Assembly (NCBI RefSeq): GCF_001426435.1 | Contig: NZ_LMER01000015.1 | Coordinates: forward strand, 237,242-301,241 | Direction of reading: 5' to 3' | Length of the DNA: 64,000 nt | From: Angustibacter sp. Root456 | GTDB taxonomy: Bacteria; Actinomycetota; Actinomycetes; Actinomycetales; Angustibacteraceae | Shown: in pieces, positions 1-14,941 of the stretch | Position numbering within the stretch: position 1 is the stretch's first letter | Layout of the letters: every line of letters begins with the position of its first letter | Notes under the pieces: generated by a model | Told to the model about the DNA's origin: nothing | Databases searched by the model: none | Seen by the model: the letters and a program-made list of their open reading frames with translations, nothing else | Position numbers and translations under genes: made by a program

Positions 1-49
1 CGGGTCGCTGGCGGCCTGACGCCGGCCGAGGGGGCGTGACGCGGCTCGG

Positions 50-982
50 CTAGAGCCAGGTGTAGGTGCGGACGACGGTGCCGGCGTCCCCCGAACGCAC
101 CTGCACCAGGTCGCAGAGCTGGTTGGCCATCCACACGCCACGGCCGCCCTCGTCGCTGGGCTGCGGCGCGCGCCGCCCGACGAGCAGGTCGGTGATGCAC
201 CCGCAGTCGCTCACCTCGCACACGAGCGCGTCCGGCTCGCACCACGTGCGCAGCAGGCCCTGCCCGCCACCGTGGCGCAGGCTGTTGGTCGCCAGCTCAG
301 TGAGGGCCAGCACGACGTCGTCCACGCGGTCGTGGCTCAGGCTCAGCGCCGCGGCGTGCTCGCGCACTGCCTGACGCACGCGCCCGAGGTCGTGGTCACC
401 GAAGGGCAGCTCGCGCACCGGCGCGGTGGGCTCGTCGAGCGCGCCGCCGAAGACGTCCTGCAGCTCGATGAGCCCCGCGTACACCGGGCTCCCCCGCAGC
501 TGGCCACGCTCGACGTACGTCGGGTGGCTGCGCTGCACCGCGAGCGCCACCGGCTCACCCAGCGCCTCCACGTCGTACGGGCAGACCAGCCAGAGGGGCG
601 TCTCGGGCGGCACCGCGACGTTGAGCAGCGTCTCGTGCAGGTGGCACTCCTCGATCTCGGCGCGCCGACGCCCGGCCCACACCGGCTCACCGACGCCGCG
701 CACGGCCTGGCCGGGGAAGCGGTCGAGGTAGGACTGCCACGCGGGGATGATCCGCGCGGGGTTGTGGCCGAGCTCGACCATGTCGACGAAGTGGATGCCG
801 GCCCCGCCCGCGGGCAGCGCGGAACGCACGAGGTCGAGCCGGTCGGGCGGGGCCGCCACCATGGCCGGCTGGCCGTGGGCCAGGGCATCGGTGAGGAACG
901 GCACCGTGCCGGCGAGGTAGTCGGCGTCGTCCCGGTAGAGCAGTGCCTCGTGCCGGTAGCCGTCGTGCGTCGTCGTGGTCAC
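50..982 (-). CDS. MEDS sensory domain plus RsbW-like ATPase (anti-sigma/serine kinase type)
   Basis: Protein of 310 aa from a GTG at 982; upstream in-frame codons code for Arg-rich nonsense, and an AAGGG lies directly before this GTG. Residues about 8-180 (HEALLYRDDADYLAGTVPF, then a WxxxLDRFPG stretch) match the MEDS/DcmR-type sensory domain. Residues about 205-310 form a HATPase_c_2 fold: N-box ELATNSLRHGGG, a modified G1 (VSDCGC) and G2 (GGRGVWMANQLCD). Such proteins act in the cytoplasm as anti-sigma factors or serine kinases in partner-switching pathways. No sigma factor or anti-anti-sigma gene adjoins it, so its target is unknown. Divergent from korA. Confidence 0.85.
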   Translation of the reverse strand: MTTTTHDGYRHEALLYRDDADYLAGTVPFLTDALAHGQPAMVAAPPDRLDLVRSALPAGGAGIHFVDMVELGHNPARIIPAWQSYLDRFPGQAVRGVGEPVWAGRRRAEIEECHLHETLLNVAVPPETPLWLVCPYDVEALGEPVALAVQRSHPTYVERGQLRGSPVYAGLIELQDVFGGALDEPTAPVRELPFGDHDLGRVRQAVREHAAALSLSHDRVDDVVLALTELATNSLRHGGGQGLLRTWCEPDALVCEVSDCGCITDLLVGRRAPQPSDEGGRGVWMANQLCDLVQVRSGDAGTVVRTYTWL

Positions 983-1104
983 CCCTTGGTCAAACTCGCC
1001 TAGAGGGTACTCGGTGTGCCGCCGCAGACCAGCGCCGCGCCCCGGGTGGCGTGAGCGCCTGCGTCCAGATGGCGGCCGGCGGGTCATGCGCCCAGCACAC
1101 GACC

Positions 1105-1126
1105 TACGATGGCGTAGGTAGCGAAG
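1105..1126 (+). promoter_or_regulatory. Putative -10 element and small inverted repeat upstream of korA
   Basis: TACGAT at 1105-1110 resembles an actinobacterial -10 box and lies about 33 bases before the korA ATG. It sits inside a perfect 6-bp inverted repeat, CCTACG-atgg-CGTAGG (1103-1118). No convincing -35 is visible. The transcript would have a short leader with only a weak Shine-Dalgarno. Confidence 0.35.
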
Positions 1127-1143
1127 ACCTCGACAACAGGGCG

Positions 1144-4141
<2,998 letters not shown>

Positions 4142-4145
<4 letters not shown>

Positions 4146-5098
4146 GCGCCTCTGACGACGACGCCGAGGCACGCGAGCTGCGGCGCGGCACCGTCTACGG
4201 CGCCGGCGCCTACCTGCTGTGGGGCGCGTTCCCGCTGTACTTCCGCGCGCTGAAGCCGGCCGGTGCGGTCGAGATCGTCGTGCACCGCGTGGCCTGGTCG
4301 CTCGTGGTGTGCCTGCTGCTGCTCGCCGCGACCCGGCAGGTGGCGTGGGTGCGGCCGCTGTTGCGCGCACCCCGCCAGCTGGCGACGCTCGCCGTGGCCG
4401 CGCTGTGCATCGCGCTCAACTGGGGTATCTACGTCTACGCCGTGAACTCCGGGCACGTCGTCGAGGCGGCGCTCGGCTACTTCATCAACCCACTGGTCAC
4501 CGTGCTGTTCGGGGTGCTGGTGCTGCGCGAGCGGCTCAGCCGGCCGCAGTGGGTGGCTGTGGGCCTCGGAGCGGTCGCGGTCGTCGTCCTCACCGCGGGG
4601 TACGGGCGGCCGCCGTGGATCGCGCTGTCGCTCGCGGCGTCGTTCGCGACGTACGGGCTCATGAAGAAGCGCGTGGGCGTGAACGTCGGTGCCGTCGCGA
4701 GCCTCACCACCGAGACGGCGCTGCTCTTCCCGCTGGCCGCCGCGGCGCTGGTGTGGCTCGAGGTGACGGGGCGCGGCACCATGACCGTCGACGCCCCCTG
4801 GCACGGGCTGCTGCTCGCCTCCACCGGCGTGGCCACGGCGCTGCCGCTGCTGCTGTTCGCGGCCTCGGCTCGGCGCGTGCCGCTCGTGACGATCGGTCTG
4901 CTGCAGTTCGTCACGCCGGTGCTGCAGCTGCTCGTGGGCGTGCTGCTGCTCGGCGAGAGCGTGCCGCTCTCGCGGTGGGTGGGCTTCGCGATCGTGTGGT
5001 CGGCCCTGGTGGTGCTCACCGTCGACTCGGTGCAGGCGTCGCGACGACGGCGCAGCCGCGCCCTCGTCGCGACCACCGTGCCGGAGCAGGCGCCCTAG
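4142..5098 (+). CDS. rarD: EamA-family transporter, RarD type
   Basis: 318 aa from a GTG overlapping the korB stop. It has about ten hydrophobic segments. The N-terminal GTVYGAGAYLLWGAFPLYFRAL motif, ALNWGIYVYAVNSGHVVEAALGYFINPL and the C-terminal second EamA half (LLQFVTPVLQLLVGVLLLGE) are hallmarks of the RarD subgroup of drug/metabolite transporters. The substrate is not known for this branch. The overlap implies cotranscription with korAB, though a shared metabolic role is only inference. The stop codon overlaps the stop of the convergent LysR-like gene. Confidence 0.9.
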
Positions 5099-5358
5099 CC
5101 GACGGGGCGCCGCGCGGTGGCGGCGAGCTCGTCGGCCACCGTGAGCAGGATCCGTGCGTAGGGCAGCACGGCCGCACCGGTGTCGGTGAGCTGCACCCCC
5201 TGCGGGCCGCGCTCGAACAGCCGGCACCCCAGCCGGCGTTCGAGCGACTGGATCCGTTGGCTCAGCCCCGGCTGGGAGTAGCCCAGCACCGGCGCCGCCT
5301 CAGAGATCGACCCGATCTCCGACACCCGCACGAACGCGCTCAACAACGTGACGTCCAC
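5095..5358 (-). CDS. Stand-alone LysR-type helix-turn-helix domain, no effector domain
   Basis: 87 aa from a GTG at 5358, which is preceded by a strong AGGAGGGG at good distance. The whole product is the N-terminal DNA-binding domain of a LysR regulator: VDVTLLSAFVRVSEIGSISEAA, then SQPGLSQRIQSLERRLGCRLFER, then a short linker helix (AAVLPYARILLTVADELAATA). The roughly 200-residue effector-binding domain is missing, and there is no room for it because the stop overlaps the 3' end of rarD. It may be a remnant or a functional mini-regulator. The intact Shine-Dalgarno and codon use argue that it is still translated. Confidence 0.7.
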   Translation of the reverse strand: MDVTLLSAFVRVSEIGSISEAAPVLGYSQPGLSQRIQSLERRLGCRLFERGPQGVQLTDTGAAVLPYARILLTVADELAATARRPVG

Positions 5359-5487
5359 CCTCGAGCCCCTCCTGCCACGCCCACGCTCCGCGCCCCACGG
5401 CGTGCCGGACGATCTTCTCGCAGGCTGGTGGCCACCGTCAACCACACTCCTGGCCCCTGTGGACGCCGCCCCTAGGCTCTCCCCCCG

Positions 5488-5579
5488 CCCGTTGATCCGG
5501 TTCCCGAGGGGACACGCCGCTTGTCGAGGGTTGCACCCCTCGACAAGCGGCGTGTCACCCACTTGACGTGATCAACGGG
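5488..5579. repeat. Nested intergenic inverted repeat (92 bp)
   Basis: The inner arms, 5511-5530 and 5537-5556, are a perfect 20-bp inverted repeat around a 6-base loop. The outer arms, CCCGTTGATC (5488-5497) and GATCAACGGG (5570-5579), are also perfect. The two spacers between inner and outer arms are both 13 bases. It lies between two minus-strand genes. It could act as a terminator, but there is no T-tract and the nested symmetry looks like a repeat element. Confidence 0.8.
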
Positions 5580-5601
5580 AAGGGCCGCGCAGGGGGGTGG
5601 G

Positions 5602-6627
5602 TCAGGCGGTGCGCTCGACGACGCCGTCGGCCAGCGTGGCCAGGGCCGCCTTGACCGGGCTGTCGGGCAGCGGCTCGAGCGCCTGCCGGGCGGCCTCGGC
5701 CCACTCGCGCGTCTGCGCCCGCGCCCGCTCCATGGCCGGGTGACGGCGCAGCAGCTCGAGCGCCTCGGCGTGCCGGACGTCGTCGGTGAGGTCACCGTCG
5801 AGCAGCTCGCGCAGGCGCGCGTCGGCCGGGTCGTCGGACTCGCGGGCGAACAGCACCGGCAGCGTGGCCACGCCCTCGCGCAGGTCGGTGCCCGGCGTCT
5901 TGCCCGACTGCTCGGCCTGGGACGACAGGTCGATGAGGTCGTCGGCCAGCTGGAAGGCGACACCGATGCGCTCGCCGTACTGGCGCATGACTTCGGTGGT
6001 GGCCTCGTCGCAGCCGGAGAACCACGCACCGAAGCGACCCGCGGTCGCGATGAGCACTCCGGTCTTCTCGGCGAGCACCGCGAGGTAGTGCTCGACGGGG
6101 TCCTGGCCCTCGGCCGGTCCGACCGTCTCGCGGATCTGGCCCGAGCACAACGTCTCGAACGTCATGGCCTGCACGCGCACCGCGTCGGCGCCGAGATCCG
6201 ACACCACCTGCGAGGCCCGCGCGAAGAGCAGGTCGCCGGTGAGGATCGCCACCGTGTTGCCCCACCGGGCGTTGGCTGACTGCGAGCCCCGGCGCATGAG
6301 CGCCTCGTCCATGACGTCGTCGTGGTAGAGGGAGGCCAGGTGGGTCAGCTCGACGACCACGGCCGCCTTGACGACGTCGTCCGAGACCTTGCCCGCCTGC
6401 GGGCCGACCTGCGAGGCGAGCAGCGTCAGCAACGGCCGGAACCGCTTGCCACCCGCCCCGAGCAGGTGCCCCGCCGTCGTGGCGATGTAGTTGTCGACGT
6501 GACCGACCGACTCGCGCAGCCCCTGCTCGACCCGCGCCATGCCGTCGGTGACGGCGGCCCCGAGGTCGGCGTCGTCGAGCAGCAGCCCGAAGGCCTCGGC
6601 TCCACTGGCGCTCGTGAGGTCGGTCAT
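5602..6627 (-). CDS. Polyprenyl (long-chain) diphosphate synthase
   Basis: 341 aa. It adds isopentenyl units to allylic diphosphates; here the product is most likely the menaquinone side chain. The two Mg-binding aspartate motifs are clear: DDVMD in SLYHDDVMDEALMRRG (first) and DDLID in FQLADDLIDLS (second), with GGKRFRP near the N-terminus for IPP binding. The gene begins 7 bases after nuoN, so it is probably the last gene of the nuo transcript. Chain length cannot be read from the sequence. The symbol is left blank because hepT, ispB and grcC names are used inconsistently. Confidence 0.92.
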   Translation of the reverse strand: MTDLTSASGAEAFGLLLDDADLGAAVTDGMARVEQGLRESVGHVDNYIATTAGHLLGAGGKRFRPLLTLLASQVGPQAGKVSDDVVKAAVVVELTHLASLYHDDVMDEALMRRGSQSANARWGNTVAILTGDLLFARASQVVSDLGADAVRVQAMTFETLCSGQIRETVGPAEGQDPVEHYLAVLAEKTGVLIATAGRFGAWFSGCDEATTEVMRQYGERIGVAFQLADDLIDLSSQAEQSGKTPGTDLREGVATLPVLFARESDDPADARLRELLDGDLTDDVRHAEALELLRRHPAMERARAQTREWAEAARQALEPLPDSPVKAALATLADGVVERTA

Positions 6628-6634
6628 GGCGTCG

Positions 6635-8194
6635 TCAAGGCAGGAACAGAGCCGAGCGGCTCGCCAGGTCGAGGAGCGGGCCGGGCAGGACGCCCAGCAG
6701 GATCGTCATGAGCGCGCCGATGCCGATCGCGATCGTGGTGAAGGCGCTCGGCGCCGCCACGAGGGTGCCTTCGGAGTCCGGCGCCGGCGCCGAGAAGTAC
6801 ATCAGCACGATGACGCGGACGTAGAAGAACGCCGCGATCGCGCTCGAGATCACACCGACCACCGCCAGCCAGGTGCCGCCGTTCGCGATCGCCGCCGAGA
6901 ACACCGCGAACTTGCTGGTGAAACCCGACGTCAACGGGATGCCCGCGAAGGCGAGCAGGAACAGCGTGAAGACGCCGGCCAGCAGCGGCGAGCGGCGCGC
7001 CAGGCCGGCCCACTGCGACAGGTGCGTCGCCTCGCCGGCGCTGTCGCGCACCAGCGTGACGACGGCGAAGGCGCCGATCGTGGTGAAGCCGTACGCCGCC
7101 AGGTAGAACAGCGTGCCCGCGATGCCGGCGCGGTCGAAGGCCAGCACGCCGGTGAGCACGAAGCCCGCGTGCGCGATGGACGAGTAGGCCAGCAGGCGCT
7201 TGATGTCGGTCTGGGTGATGGCCAGGACGGAACCGACCACCATCGTGATGATGGCGACACCCCACACGATCGGCTGCCAGTCCCAGCGCGCCGCGCTCAC
7301 CGCGACGTAGAACACGCGCAGCATCGCGCCGAAGGCCGCGACCTTGGTGCACGCGGCCATGAAGCCGGTGACCGGGGTGGGAGCACCCTGGTAGGCGTCC
7401 GGCGTCCAGGCGTGGAACGGGACGGCGCCGACCTTGAACAGCAGCCCGATCGCCACCATCGCGATGCCGATCAGCAGCATCGCGTCGGCGTTGGTGCGGG
7501 TGCCGATCGCCTGGGCGATGTCACCGAGGTAGAGCGAGCCCGAGAAGCCGAACAGCAGCGCCGCTCCGAACAGGAAGAACGCCGACGAGAACGACCCGAG
7601 CAGGAAGTACTTGAGCGCGCCCTCCTGCGACAGCAGCCGGCGACGGCGGGCCAGGCCGGTGAGCAGGTACAGCGGCAGCGACAGCACCTCGAGCGCGACG
7701 AACAGGGTCAGCAGGTCGCCCGCGGCCGGGAAGAGCATCATGCCCGCCACGGAGAACAGCGTCAGCGGGAAGACCTCGGTCTGCACCCAGCCGGCGCGGG
7801 CGGTGGCCGCCTCGTACGCCGAGCCGGGCACGCTCGCCCCCTGCGAGGTGAAGGCGTCGCCCTCGTTGCCCGCGAACCGCTCAGCCATCGTGAGCACCGC
7901 GAGGATCGCCAGCACCAGGATCGTGCCCTGCAAGAACAGCGCCGGACCGTCGATGACCACCGCTCGGGCCAGCGTGCTCGCCTTGGTGTGGTCGCTGGCC
8001 AGCACGACGGCGATGAAGGCCGCGATCAGGCCGACCAGCGTGACGCTGACCTGGCTCGCGTAGCGCCAGCGCCGCGGGACGAACGCCTCGACCAGGACGC
8101 CGACCAGCGCCGTCCCGAGGACGATCAGCATCGGCGCCACCAGGTGGTAGCTGACCGACGGTGCCGTGACGTCCGCCGTCACCAGCGCGCTCAC
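6635..8194 (-). CDS. nuoN: NADH-quinone oxidoreductase subunit N
   Basis: 519 aa integral membrane protein with about 14 hydrophobic segments, an antiporter-like proton-pumping subunit of complex I. Diagnostic stretches are VPFHAWTPDAYQGAPTPVTGF (TM7/TM8 region), TDIKRLLAYSSIAHAGF, and KVGAVPFHAW with its conserved lysine. It overlaps nuoM by four bases and is the last nuo gene, directly before the polyprenyl synthase. Confidence 0.97.
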   Translation of the reverse strand: MSALVTADVTAPSVSYHLVAPMLIVLGTALVGVLVEAFVPRRWRYASQVSVTLVGLIAAFIAVVLASDHTKASTLARAVVIDGPALFLQGTILVLAILAVLTMAERFAGNEGDAFTSQGASVPGSAYEAATARAGWVQTEVFPLTLFSVAGMMLFPAAGDLLTLFVALEVLSLPLYLLTGLARRRRLLSQEGALKYFLLGSFSSAFFLFGAALLFGFSGSLYLGDIAQAIGTRTNADAMLLIGIAMVAIGLLFKVGAVPFHAWTPDAYQGAPTPVTGFMAACTKVAAFGAMLRVFYVAVSAARWDWQPIVWGVAIITMVVGSVLAITQTDIKRLLAYSSIAHAGFVLTGVLAFDRAGIAGTLFYLAAYGFTTIGAFAVVTLVRDSAGEATHLSQWAGLARRSPLLAGVFTLFLLAFAGIPLTSGFTSKFAVFSAAIANGGTWLAVVGVISSAIAAFFYVRVIVLMYFSAPAPDSEGTLVAAPSAFTTIAIGIGALMTILLGVLPGPLLDLASRSALFLP

Positions 8195-9726
8195 TTGGAG
8201 GTCCCTTCAGCTGCAGGGGCGACCCGCGGCGCGGGGTCGGTGACCCCCACCTGGGTCATGGTCTTCTTCACGGCCGGGTCGACGACGTCGAGCACGAGCT
8301 TGGGGAAGACACCGAGCCCGATGATCGCGACGATCAGCGGCGCCACGACCCACGCCTCGCGTGCCCCGAGGTCGCGAGTCCCCGTGACGGTCTCGGGGCG
8401 CGGGCCGGTCATCATGCGCTGGTACATCAGCAGGATGTAGAGCGCGGCCAGGATGATGCCCACGGTGGCCACGACACCGGCCGCCGGGTACCGGCTGAAC
8501 GTGCCCACCAGCACCAGGAACTCGCTGACGAAGCTCGACAGGCCCGGCAGCGCCAGGCTCGACATGCCGGCCAGGAGGAACACTCCCGCGATGAGCGGGG
8601 TGACCCGCTGCCAGCCGCCGTAGTCGGGGATCCGACGCGAGCCACGCCGTCGGATCAGCATGGCCGCCACGAGGAACAGCGCCGCGGTGGAGAAGCCGTG
8701 GTTGACCATGTACAGCGTCGAGCCGCTCTGGCCGGGCGAGGTCATGGCGAAGATGCCGAGCACGATGAAGCCGAAGTGCGACACCGACGTGTAGGCGATC
8801 AGCCGCAGCAGGTCGGTCTGCCCGATCGCGAGCAGCGCGCCGTAGATGATCGACACCAGCGCCAGCACGATGACGACCGGCGTCGCCCAGCGCGAGGCGT
8901 CTGGGAACAGCGGCAGGCAGAAGCGGATCATGCCGAAGGTGCCGACCTTGTCGAGCACGCCCACGAGCAGCACGGACACCGGCGCGGGAGCCTCGGCCGC
9001 AGCGTCGGGCAGCCAGGTGTGCACGGGGAACATCGGGGCCTTCACCGCGAAGGCGAAGAAGAAGGCCAGGAACATCAGCCGCTCGGCACCCACCCCCATG
9101 TCGAGGCCGGTGAGCTTGCTGAGCAGGAAGCCGTCCGCGCCCCCGGGGCCGGCGAAGTAGAGCGCGATGACGCCGACGAGCATCACCAGACCGCCGGCGA
9201 GGGAGTAGAGCAGGAACTTCACCGCTGCGTACTGGCGCTGCGCCCCGCCGAAGGACCCGATCAGGAAGTAGACCGGGATCAGCATCGCCTCGAAGAAGAC
9301 GTAGAACAAGAACACGTCGGTGGCCGCGAAGACGCCGACCATCATCGTCTCGAGCACGAGGAAAAGCGCGAAGTAGTTCTGCTCGCGCCGCCCGACCTCG
9401 GGCACGTCGTGCCAGGCGGCCAGGATGCACACCGGCGTCAGGACGACGGCGAGCGCCACGAGCACCAGCGCGATGCCGTCGACGCCGACCGCGTAGCTCA
9501 CGCCGAACTGCGGGATCCAGCGGTGGTGCTCGGTGAACTGGAACTGCGGGCCGCCGGCCTCGAAGCGCAGGGCCATGGCGATGGTCAGCACCAGCGGCAC
9601 GAGTGACACCGCGAGGGCGACCTGCTTGGCCCGCCCGGCCAGTCCACGCGGCAGCAGGGCCACGACCACCGCGCCGACGAGCGGCACGGCGCCGATCACC
9701 GTCAGCCAGGGGAAGTTCTGCATCAT
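8191..9726 (-). CDS. nuoM: NADH-quinone oxidoreductase subunit M
   Basis: 511 aa, about 14 transmembrane segments; antiporter-like proton channel of complex I. AFAVKAPMFPVHTWLPDAAAEAP carries the conserved lysine and the broken-helix region, and QTDLLRLIAYTSVSHFGFIVLG is the second conserved half-channel. An ALA/PRO-rich C-terminal tail (about 25 residues) follows the last helix. Its stop overlaps the nuoN start; it is separated from nuoL by 67 bases. Confidence 0.97.
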   Translation of the reverse strand: MMQNFPWLTVIGAVPLVGAVVVALLPRGLAGRAKQVALAVSLVPLVLTIAMALRFEAGGPQFQFTEHHRWIPQFGVSYAVGVDGIALVLVALAVVLTPVCILAAWHDVPEVGRREQNYFALFLVLETMMVGVFAATDVFLFYVFFEAMLIPVYFLIGSFGGAQRQYAAVKFLLYSLAGGLVMLVGVIALYFAGPGGADGFLLSKLTGLDMGVGAERLMFLAFFFAFAVKAPMFPVHTWLPDAAAEAPAPVSVLLVGVLDKVGTFGMIRFCLPLFPDASRWATPVVIVLALVSIIYGALLAIGQTDLLRLIAYTSVSHFGFIVLGIFAMTSPGQSGSTLYMVNHGFSTAALFLVAAMLIRRRGSRRIPDYGGWQRVTPLIAGVFLLAGMSSLALPGLSSFVSEFLVLVGTFSRYPAAGVVATVGIILAALYILLMYQRMMTGPRPETVTGTRDLGAREAWVVAPLIVAIIGLGVFPKLVLDVVDPAVKKTMTQVGVTDPAPRVAPAAEGTSK

Positions 9727-9793
9727 CGGTCCGTTCCGCGTCGCGGGTGGTCAGGGCAGCTGAGGTCAGTCACCGGGTCGGTCACCGGGGCGC

Positions 9794-11731
<1,938 letters not shown>

Positions 11732-11765
11732 CTGGGTATCGGTTCCGTTTCGGTTCTCGTGCCCG

Positions 11766-12065
11766 TCAGAGCTTGAGCAGGTTGGCGTCGTCGACCGAGG
11801 CCGAGCGGCGGGCGCGGAAGATGCTCAGGATGATCGCGAGCCCGACGACGACCTCGGCGGCCGCGACGAGCATCACGAACAGCGCCACCACCTGACCGTC
11901 GAGGCTGCCCTGCATGCGGGCGAAGGTCACGAACAGCAGGTTGGTCGCGTTGAGCATGAGCTCGACGCCCATGAACACCACGATCGCGTTGCGCCGCAGC
12001 AGCACCGTGACCGCACCGATCGCGAACAGGATCGACGCCAGGTACACGTAGTTGGTCAGGTTCAT
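11766..12065 (-). CDS. nuoK: NADH-quinone oxidoreductase subunit K
   Basis: 99 aa, the usual length, with three transmembrane helices. [20 protein letters not shown] contains the conserved membrane glutamate of the E-channel. A short hydrophilic tail ([14 protein letters not shown]) ends the protein. The start overlaps the nuoJ stop by four bases. Confidence 0.97.
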   Translation of the reverse strand: MNLTNYVYLASILFAIGAVTVLLRRNAIVVFMGVELMLNATNLLFVTFARMQGSLDGQVVALFVMLVAAAEVVVGLAIILSIFRARRSASVDDANLLKL

Positions 12066-12877
12066 CGCCGGCCCCCCTCCTCGACGTCCTGCTCGATGGC
12101 CGGGACGTCACGGTCGAAGTCGTCGGCAGGGCGCACCTGCTGGCGGATGCGCAGCACCCGCGACACCGACAGCTCGCTCGGCGTGCCGTCGGGCAGCAGG
12201 GCCGGGGTGTCGACGGCGTTGTGGCGGGCGAAGACGCCCGGGGCCGGCAGGCCCGCCGGCATCCTGCCGGTGCGGAACCGCTCCTCGGCCTGCACGCGCT
12301 GGGTGCGCTTGATGCCGAGCCGCTCACGGTGCGCCAGCACCATCGAGCCCATGGCGGCGGTGATCAGCAGGGCGCTGGTGACCTCGAAGGCCCACACGTA
12401 CTTGCCGAAGATGAGGTTGGCGATGCCGTTGACGTTGCCGTCCGCGTTCGCGTCGGCGAGGCCGAGCGGCTGACCGAAGGTCGCGGAGCCGACGCCGGCG
12501 ATGAGCAGCACGCCGAGTCCGATCGCGAGCAGCAGGCCCACCCAGCGCTGGCCGGTGATCGTCTCGATCATCGAGTCCGAGGAGTCGACGCCCACCAGCA
12601 TCAGCACGAACAGGAACAGCATCATCACGGCACCGGTGTAGACGAACACCTGGATGACGCCGAGGAAGTCGGCGTCCTGAGCCAGGTAGATCGCCCCGAG
12701 GCTCACCATGACCACCGCCATGCCGAGCGCCGCGTGCACCGCCTTGCGCGCGAAGACCAGACCGAGCGCGGCGAGCACCATGATCGGCCCGAGGATCCAG
12801 AACATCACCGTCTCGGCCGAGCCAGGCGACGGGTCACCGGCCGCGAGCAGCTGGGCCGGCAGGACGATGGCGTTCAT
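12062..12877 (-). CDS. nuoJ: NADH-quinone oxidoreductase subunit J
   Basis: 271 aa from the ATG at 12877, which overlaps the nuoI stop; the open frame further upstream is antisense-like Arg-rich sequence. About five membrane helices with the typical [41 protein letters not shown] core, including the TM3 pi-bulge region. After the last helix there is a 90-residue cytoplasmic tail (from about 190) rich in Arg, Pro and charged residues, longer than in enterobacterial NuoJ but common in actinomycetes. Confidence 0.95.
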   Translation of the reverse strand: MNAIVLPAQLLAAGDPSPGSAETVMFWILGPIMVLAALGLVFARKAVHAALGMAVVMVSLGAIYLAQDADFLGVIQVFVYTGAVMMLFLFVLMLVGVDSSDSMIETITGQRWVGLLLAIGLGVLLIAGVGSATFGQPLGLADANADGNVNGIANLIFGKYVWAFEVTSALLITAAMGSMVLAHRERLGIKRTQRVQAEERFRTGRMPAGLPAPGVFARHNAVDTPALLPDGTPSELSVSRVLRIRQQVRPADDFDRDVPAIEQDVEEGGRR

Positions 12878-13602
12878 CGACGGGCCTCCTCGGCCAGTGC
12901 CGTGCCCTGCGTCTGCGGGCCGAGGGCCGAGGCCGACTCGTCGCCGAGCTGACCGGCGCGCTCCTCGACCCACGCCTGCTGCTCGGGCGTGGCCTTGTCG
13001 ACCTCACCGCGGTAGTAGCTCTTGTCGTTCGCGCCCTCGGGCATGGGGTGGGGCGGGGCGAGCATGCCGGCGCGCAGCGGCGCGAGCAGCTGGTCCTTCT
13101 CGAAGATGAGCTTGCCGCGGGCGTCGTCGGCGAGCTCGTACTCGTTGGTCATCGTGAGCGCGCGCGTGGGGCACGCCTCGATGCACAGCCCACAGAAGAT
13201 GCAGCGCAGGTAGTTGATCTGGTAGACGCGGCCGTAGCGCTCACCCGGGGAGTAGCGCGCGTCCTCGGTGTTGTCGGCGCCCTCGACGTAGATGGCGTCA
13301 GCCGGGCAGGCCCAGGCGCACAGCTCGCAGCCGATGCACTTCTCCAGACCGTCGGGGTGACGGTTGAGCTGGTGCCGGCCGTGGTACCGCGGCTCGGTGC
13401 CGCGCGGCTTCTCGGGGTACTCCTCGGTAGCGACCTTCTTGAACATCGTCGAGAAGGCGACGCCGAAGCCCGCGACCTGGGGCGCCAGCGTGGCCAGCAG
13501 CCGCTTCTTGTCGCTCTTGCGGGGCTCGCGGGGCTCGGCATGGCCTCGCCCGCCCTGCGCCGGCGTCGAGTCGCCGGCCGGACGCAGTGATCCGTCAGCC
13601 AC
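12874..13602 (-). CDS. nuoI: NADH-quinone oxidoreductase subunit I (2 x 4Fe-4S)
   Basis: 242 aa ferredoxin-like subunit carrying clusters N6a and N6b, which pass electrons to the quinone site. Cluster motifs: [20 protein letters not shown] and [18 protein letters not shown]. The N-terminal 45 residues are a charged, Pro/Gly-rich extension before the membrane-associated helix ([12 protein letters not shown]). A C-terminal extension ends with an acidic tail. It overlaps nuoH by 8 bases and nuoJ by 4. Confidence 0.96.
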   Translation of the reverse strand: MADGSLRPAGDSTPAQGGRGHAEPREPRKSDKKRLLATLAPQVAGFGVAFSTMFKKVATEEYPEKPRGTEPRYHGRHQLNRHPDGLEKCIGCELCAWACPADAIYVEGADNTEDARYSPGERYGRVYQINYLRCIFCGLCIEACPTRALTMTNEYELADDARGKLIFEKDQLLAPLRAGMLAPPHPMPEGANDKSYYRGEVDKATPEQQAWVEERAGQLGDESASALGPQTQGTALAEEARR

Positions 13603-14941
13603 GAAGATCCTCCTCGGTGGTGCTCGGGGCCGCGCCGGTGAGCGCGCGCTCCGAGTCCGCGGGCCGCGGGCGGGGCCCGCGGGTCACCGCGATGGTCTGG
13701 CCGGGCAGTGGTGGCACGGGGTGGCCACCGGCGAACGGGTCGATCTCGCCGAGGTCCCAGCCGCCTTCGTCCGCGCGGCGGGCCGAGCGCGAGTCGACGG
13801 CCCAGGCAATGGCGCCACCGATCAGCGCCAGCACGCCGATGGCGATGAACAGGCCGCGACGTCCGGTGTCGGTGATGTCGGGCAGCGCGCGGATCGTCGC
13901 GACGGCCACGATCCACAGCAGGCTGGCGGGGATGAGGAACTTCCAGCCGAACCGCATGAACTGGTCGTACCGCACCCGGGGCAGCGAGCCGCGGACCCAG
14001 ACGAAGAAGAACAGGAACATCCACAGCTTGACGACGAACCACAGGATCGGCCACCAGCCGTGGTTGAACATGCCGTCGTTGATCGACGACAGCGGCCACG
14101 GGGCGCGCCAGCCGCCGAGGAACAAGGTGGTGGCGAGAGCGGAGACGGTGAGCATGTTGACGTACTCGCCGAGGAAGAACATCGCGAACTTCAGCGAGGA
14201 GTACTCGGTGTGGAAGCCACCGGTGAGCTCACCCTCGCCCTCGGCGAGGTCGAACGGCAGGCGGTTGGTCTCACCCAGCATCGTGATGACGTAGACCACG
14301 AACGAGAAGATCGCGGGGATGATGAACCACTGCGAGGTCTGCGCGTGCACGATCTCGGACGTCGACATCGAGCCCGCGTAGAGGAACACCGGCACGAGCG
14401 ACAGGCCCATGGCGATCTCGTAGCTGACGATCTGCGCCGACGAGCGCAGTCCACCGAGCAGCGGGTACGTCGAACCCGACGACCAGCCGGCCAGCAGGAT
14501 GCCGTAGACGCCGACGCTCGCGACGGCGAGCACGAAGATCACCGCGACGGGGATGTCGGTGAGCTGCAGCGGGGTGCGGTGCCCGAAGATCGAGACCTCG
14601 GGACCGAACGGGATGATCGCGAAGGACACGAACGCCATCGCACCGGCGATCGCCGGGGCGATGATGTAGACCGCCTTGTCGGCGGCCTTGGGGATGATGT
14701 CCTCCTTCAGCGCCAGCTTGATGCCGTCGGCCAGCGTCTGCAGCAGGCCGAACGGGCCGGTGCGGTTCGGGCCCGGCCGCTGCTGCATGCGCCCGATGAC
14801 CCGGCGCTCGAACCAGATGACGATGAGCGTGTTGAGCATCAAGAAGACGAAGATCGCCAGCGCCTTGATGACGACCAGCCACCACGTGGTGTCGCTGAAG
14901 TCAGCGGCGCCGGGGTTGGCCGTGAGCAGGGCCGTGGTCAT
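13595..14941 (-). CDS. nuoH: NADH-quinone oxidoreductase subunit H
   Basis: 448 aa, eight membrane helices. It forms much of the quinone chamber. Motifs: [20 protein letters not shown] (TM1 loop), [17 protein letters not shown], and [20 protein letters not shown] with the conserved acidic quinone-channel residues. Residues after about 380 form a soluble Arg/Pro/acidic tail of roughly 70 residues that lacks any recognised domain; C-terminal tails of this kind are frequent in actinobacterial NuoH. Confidence 0.96.
   Translation of the reverse strand: MTTALLTANPGAADFSDTTWWLVVIKALAIFVFLMLNTLIVIWFERRVIGRMQQRPGPNRTGPFGLLQTLADGIKLALKEDIIPKAADKAVYIIAPAIAGAMAFVSFAIIPFGPEVSIFGHRTPLQLTDIPVAVIFVLAVASVGVYGILLAGWSSGSTYPLLGGLRSSAQIVSYEIAMGLSLVPVFLYAGSMSTSEIVHAQTSQWFIIPAIFSFVVYVITMLGETNRLPFDLAEGEGELTGGFHTEYSSLKFAMFFLGEYVNMLTVSALATTLFLGGWRAPWPLSSINDGMFNHGWWPILWFVVKLWMFLFFFVWVRGSLPRVRYDQFMRFGWKFLIPASLLWIVAVATIRALPDITDTGRRGLFIAIGVLALIGGAIAWAVDSRSARRADEGGWDLGEIDPFAGGHPVPPLPGQTIAVTRGPRPRPADSERALTGAAPSTTEEDLRG

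Noticed and set aside
6539..8440. 633-aa plus-strand ORF over nuoN
   Set aside because: Shadow frame of nuoN; composition dominated by Arg, Gln and Glu.
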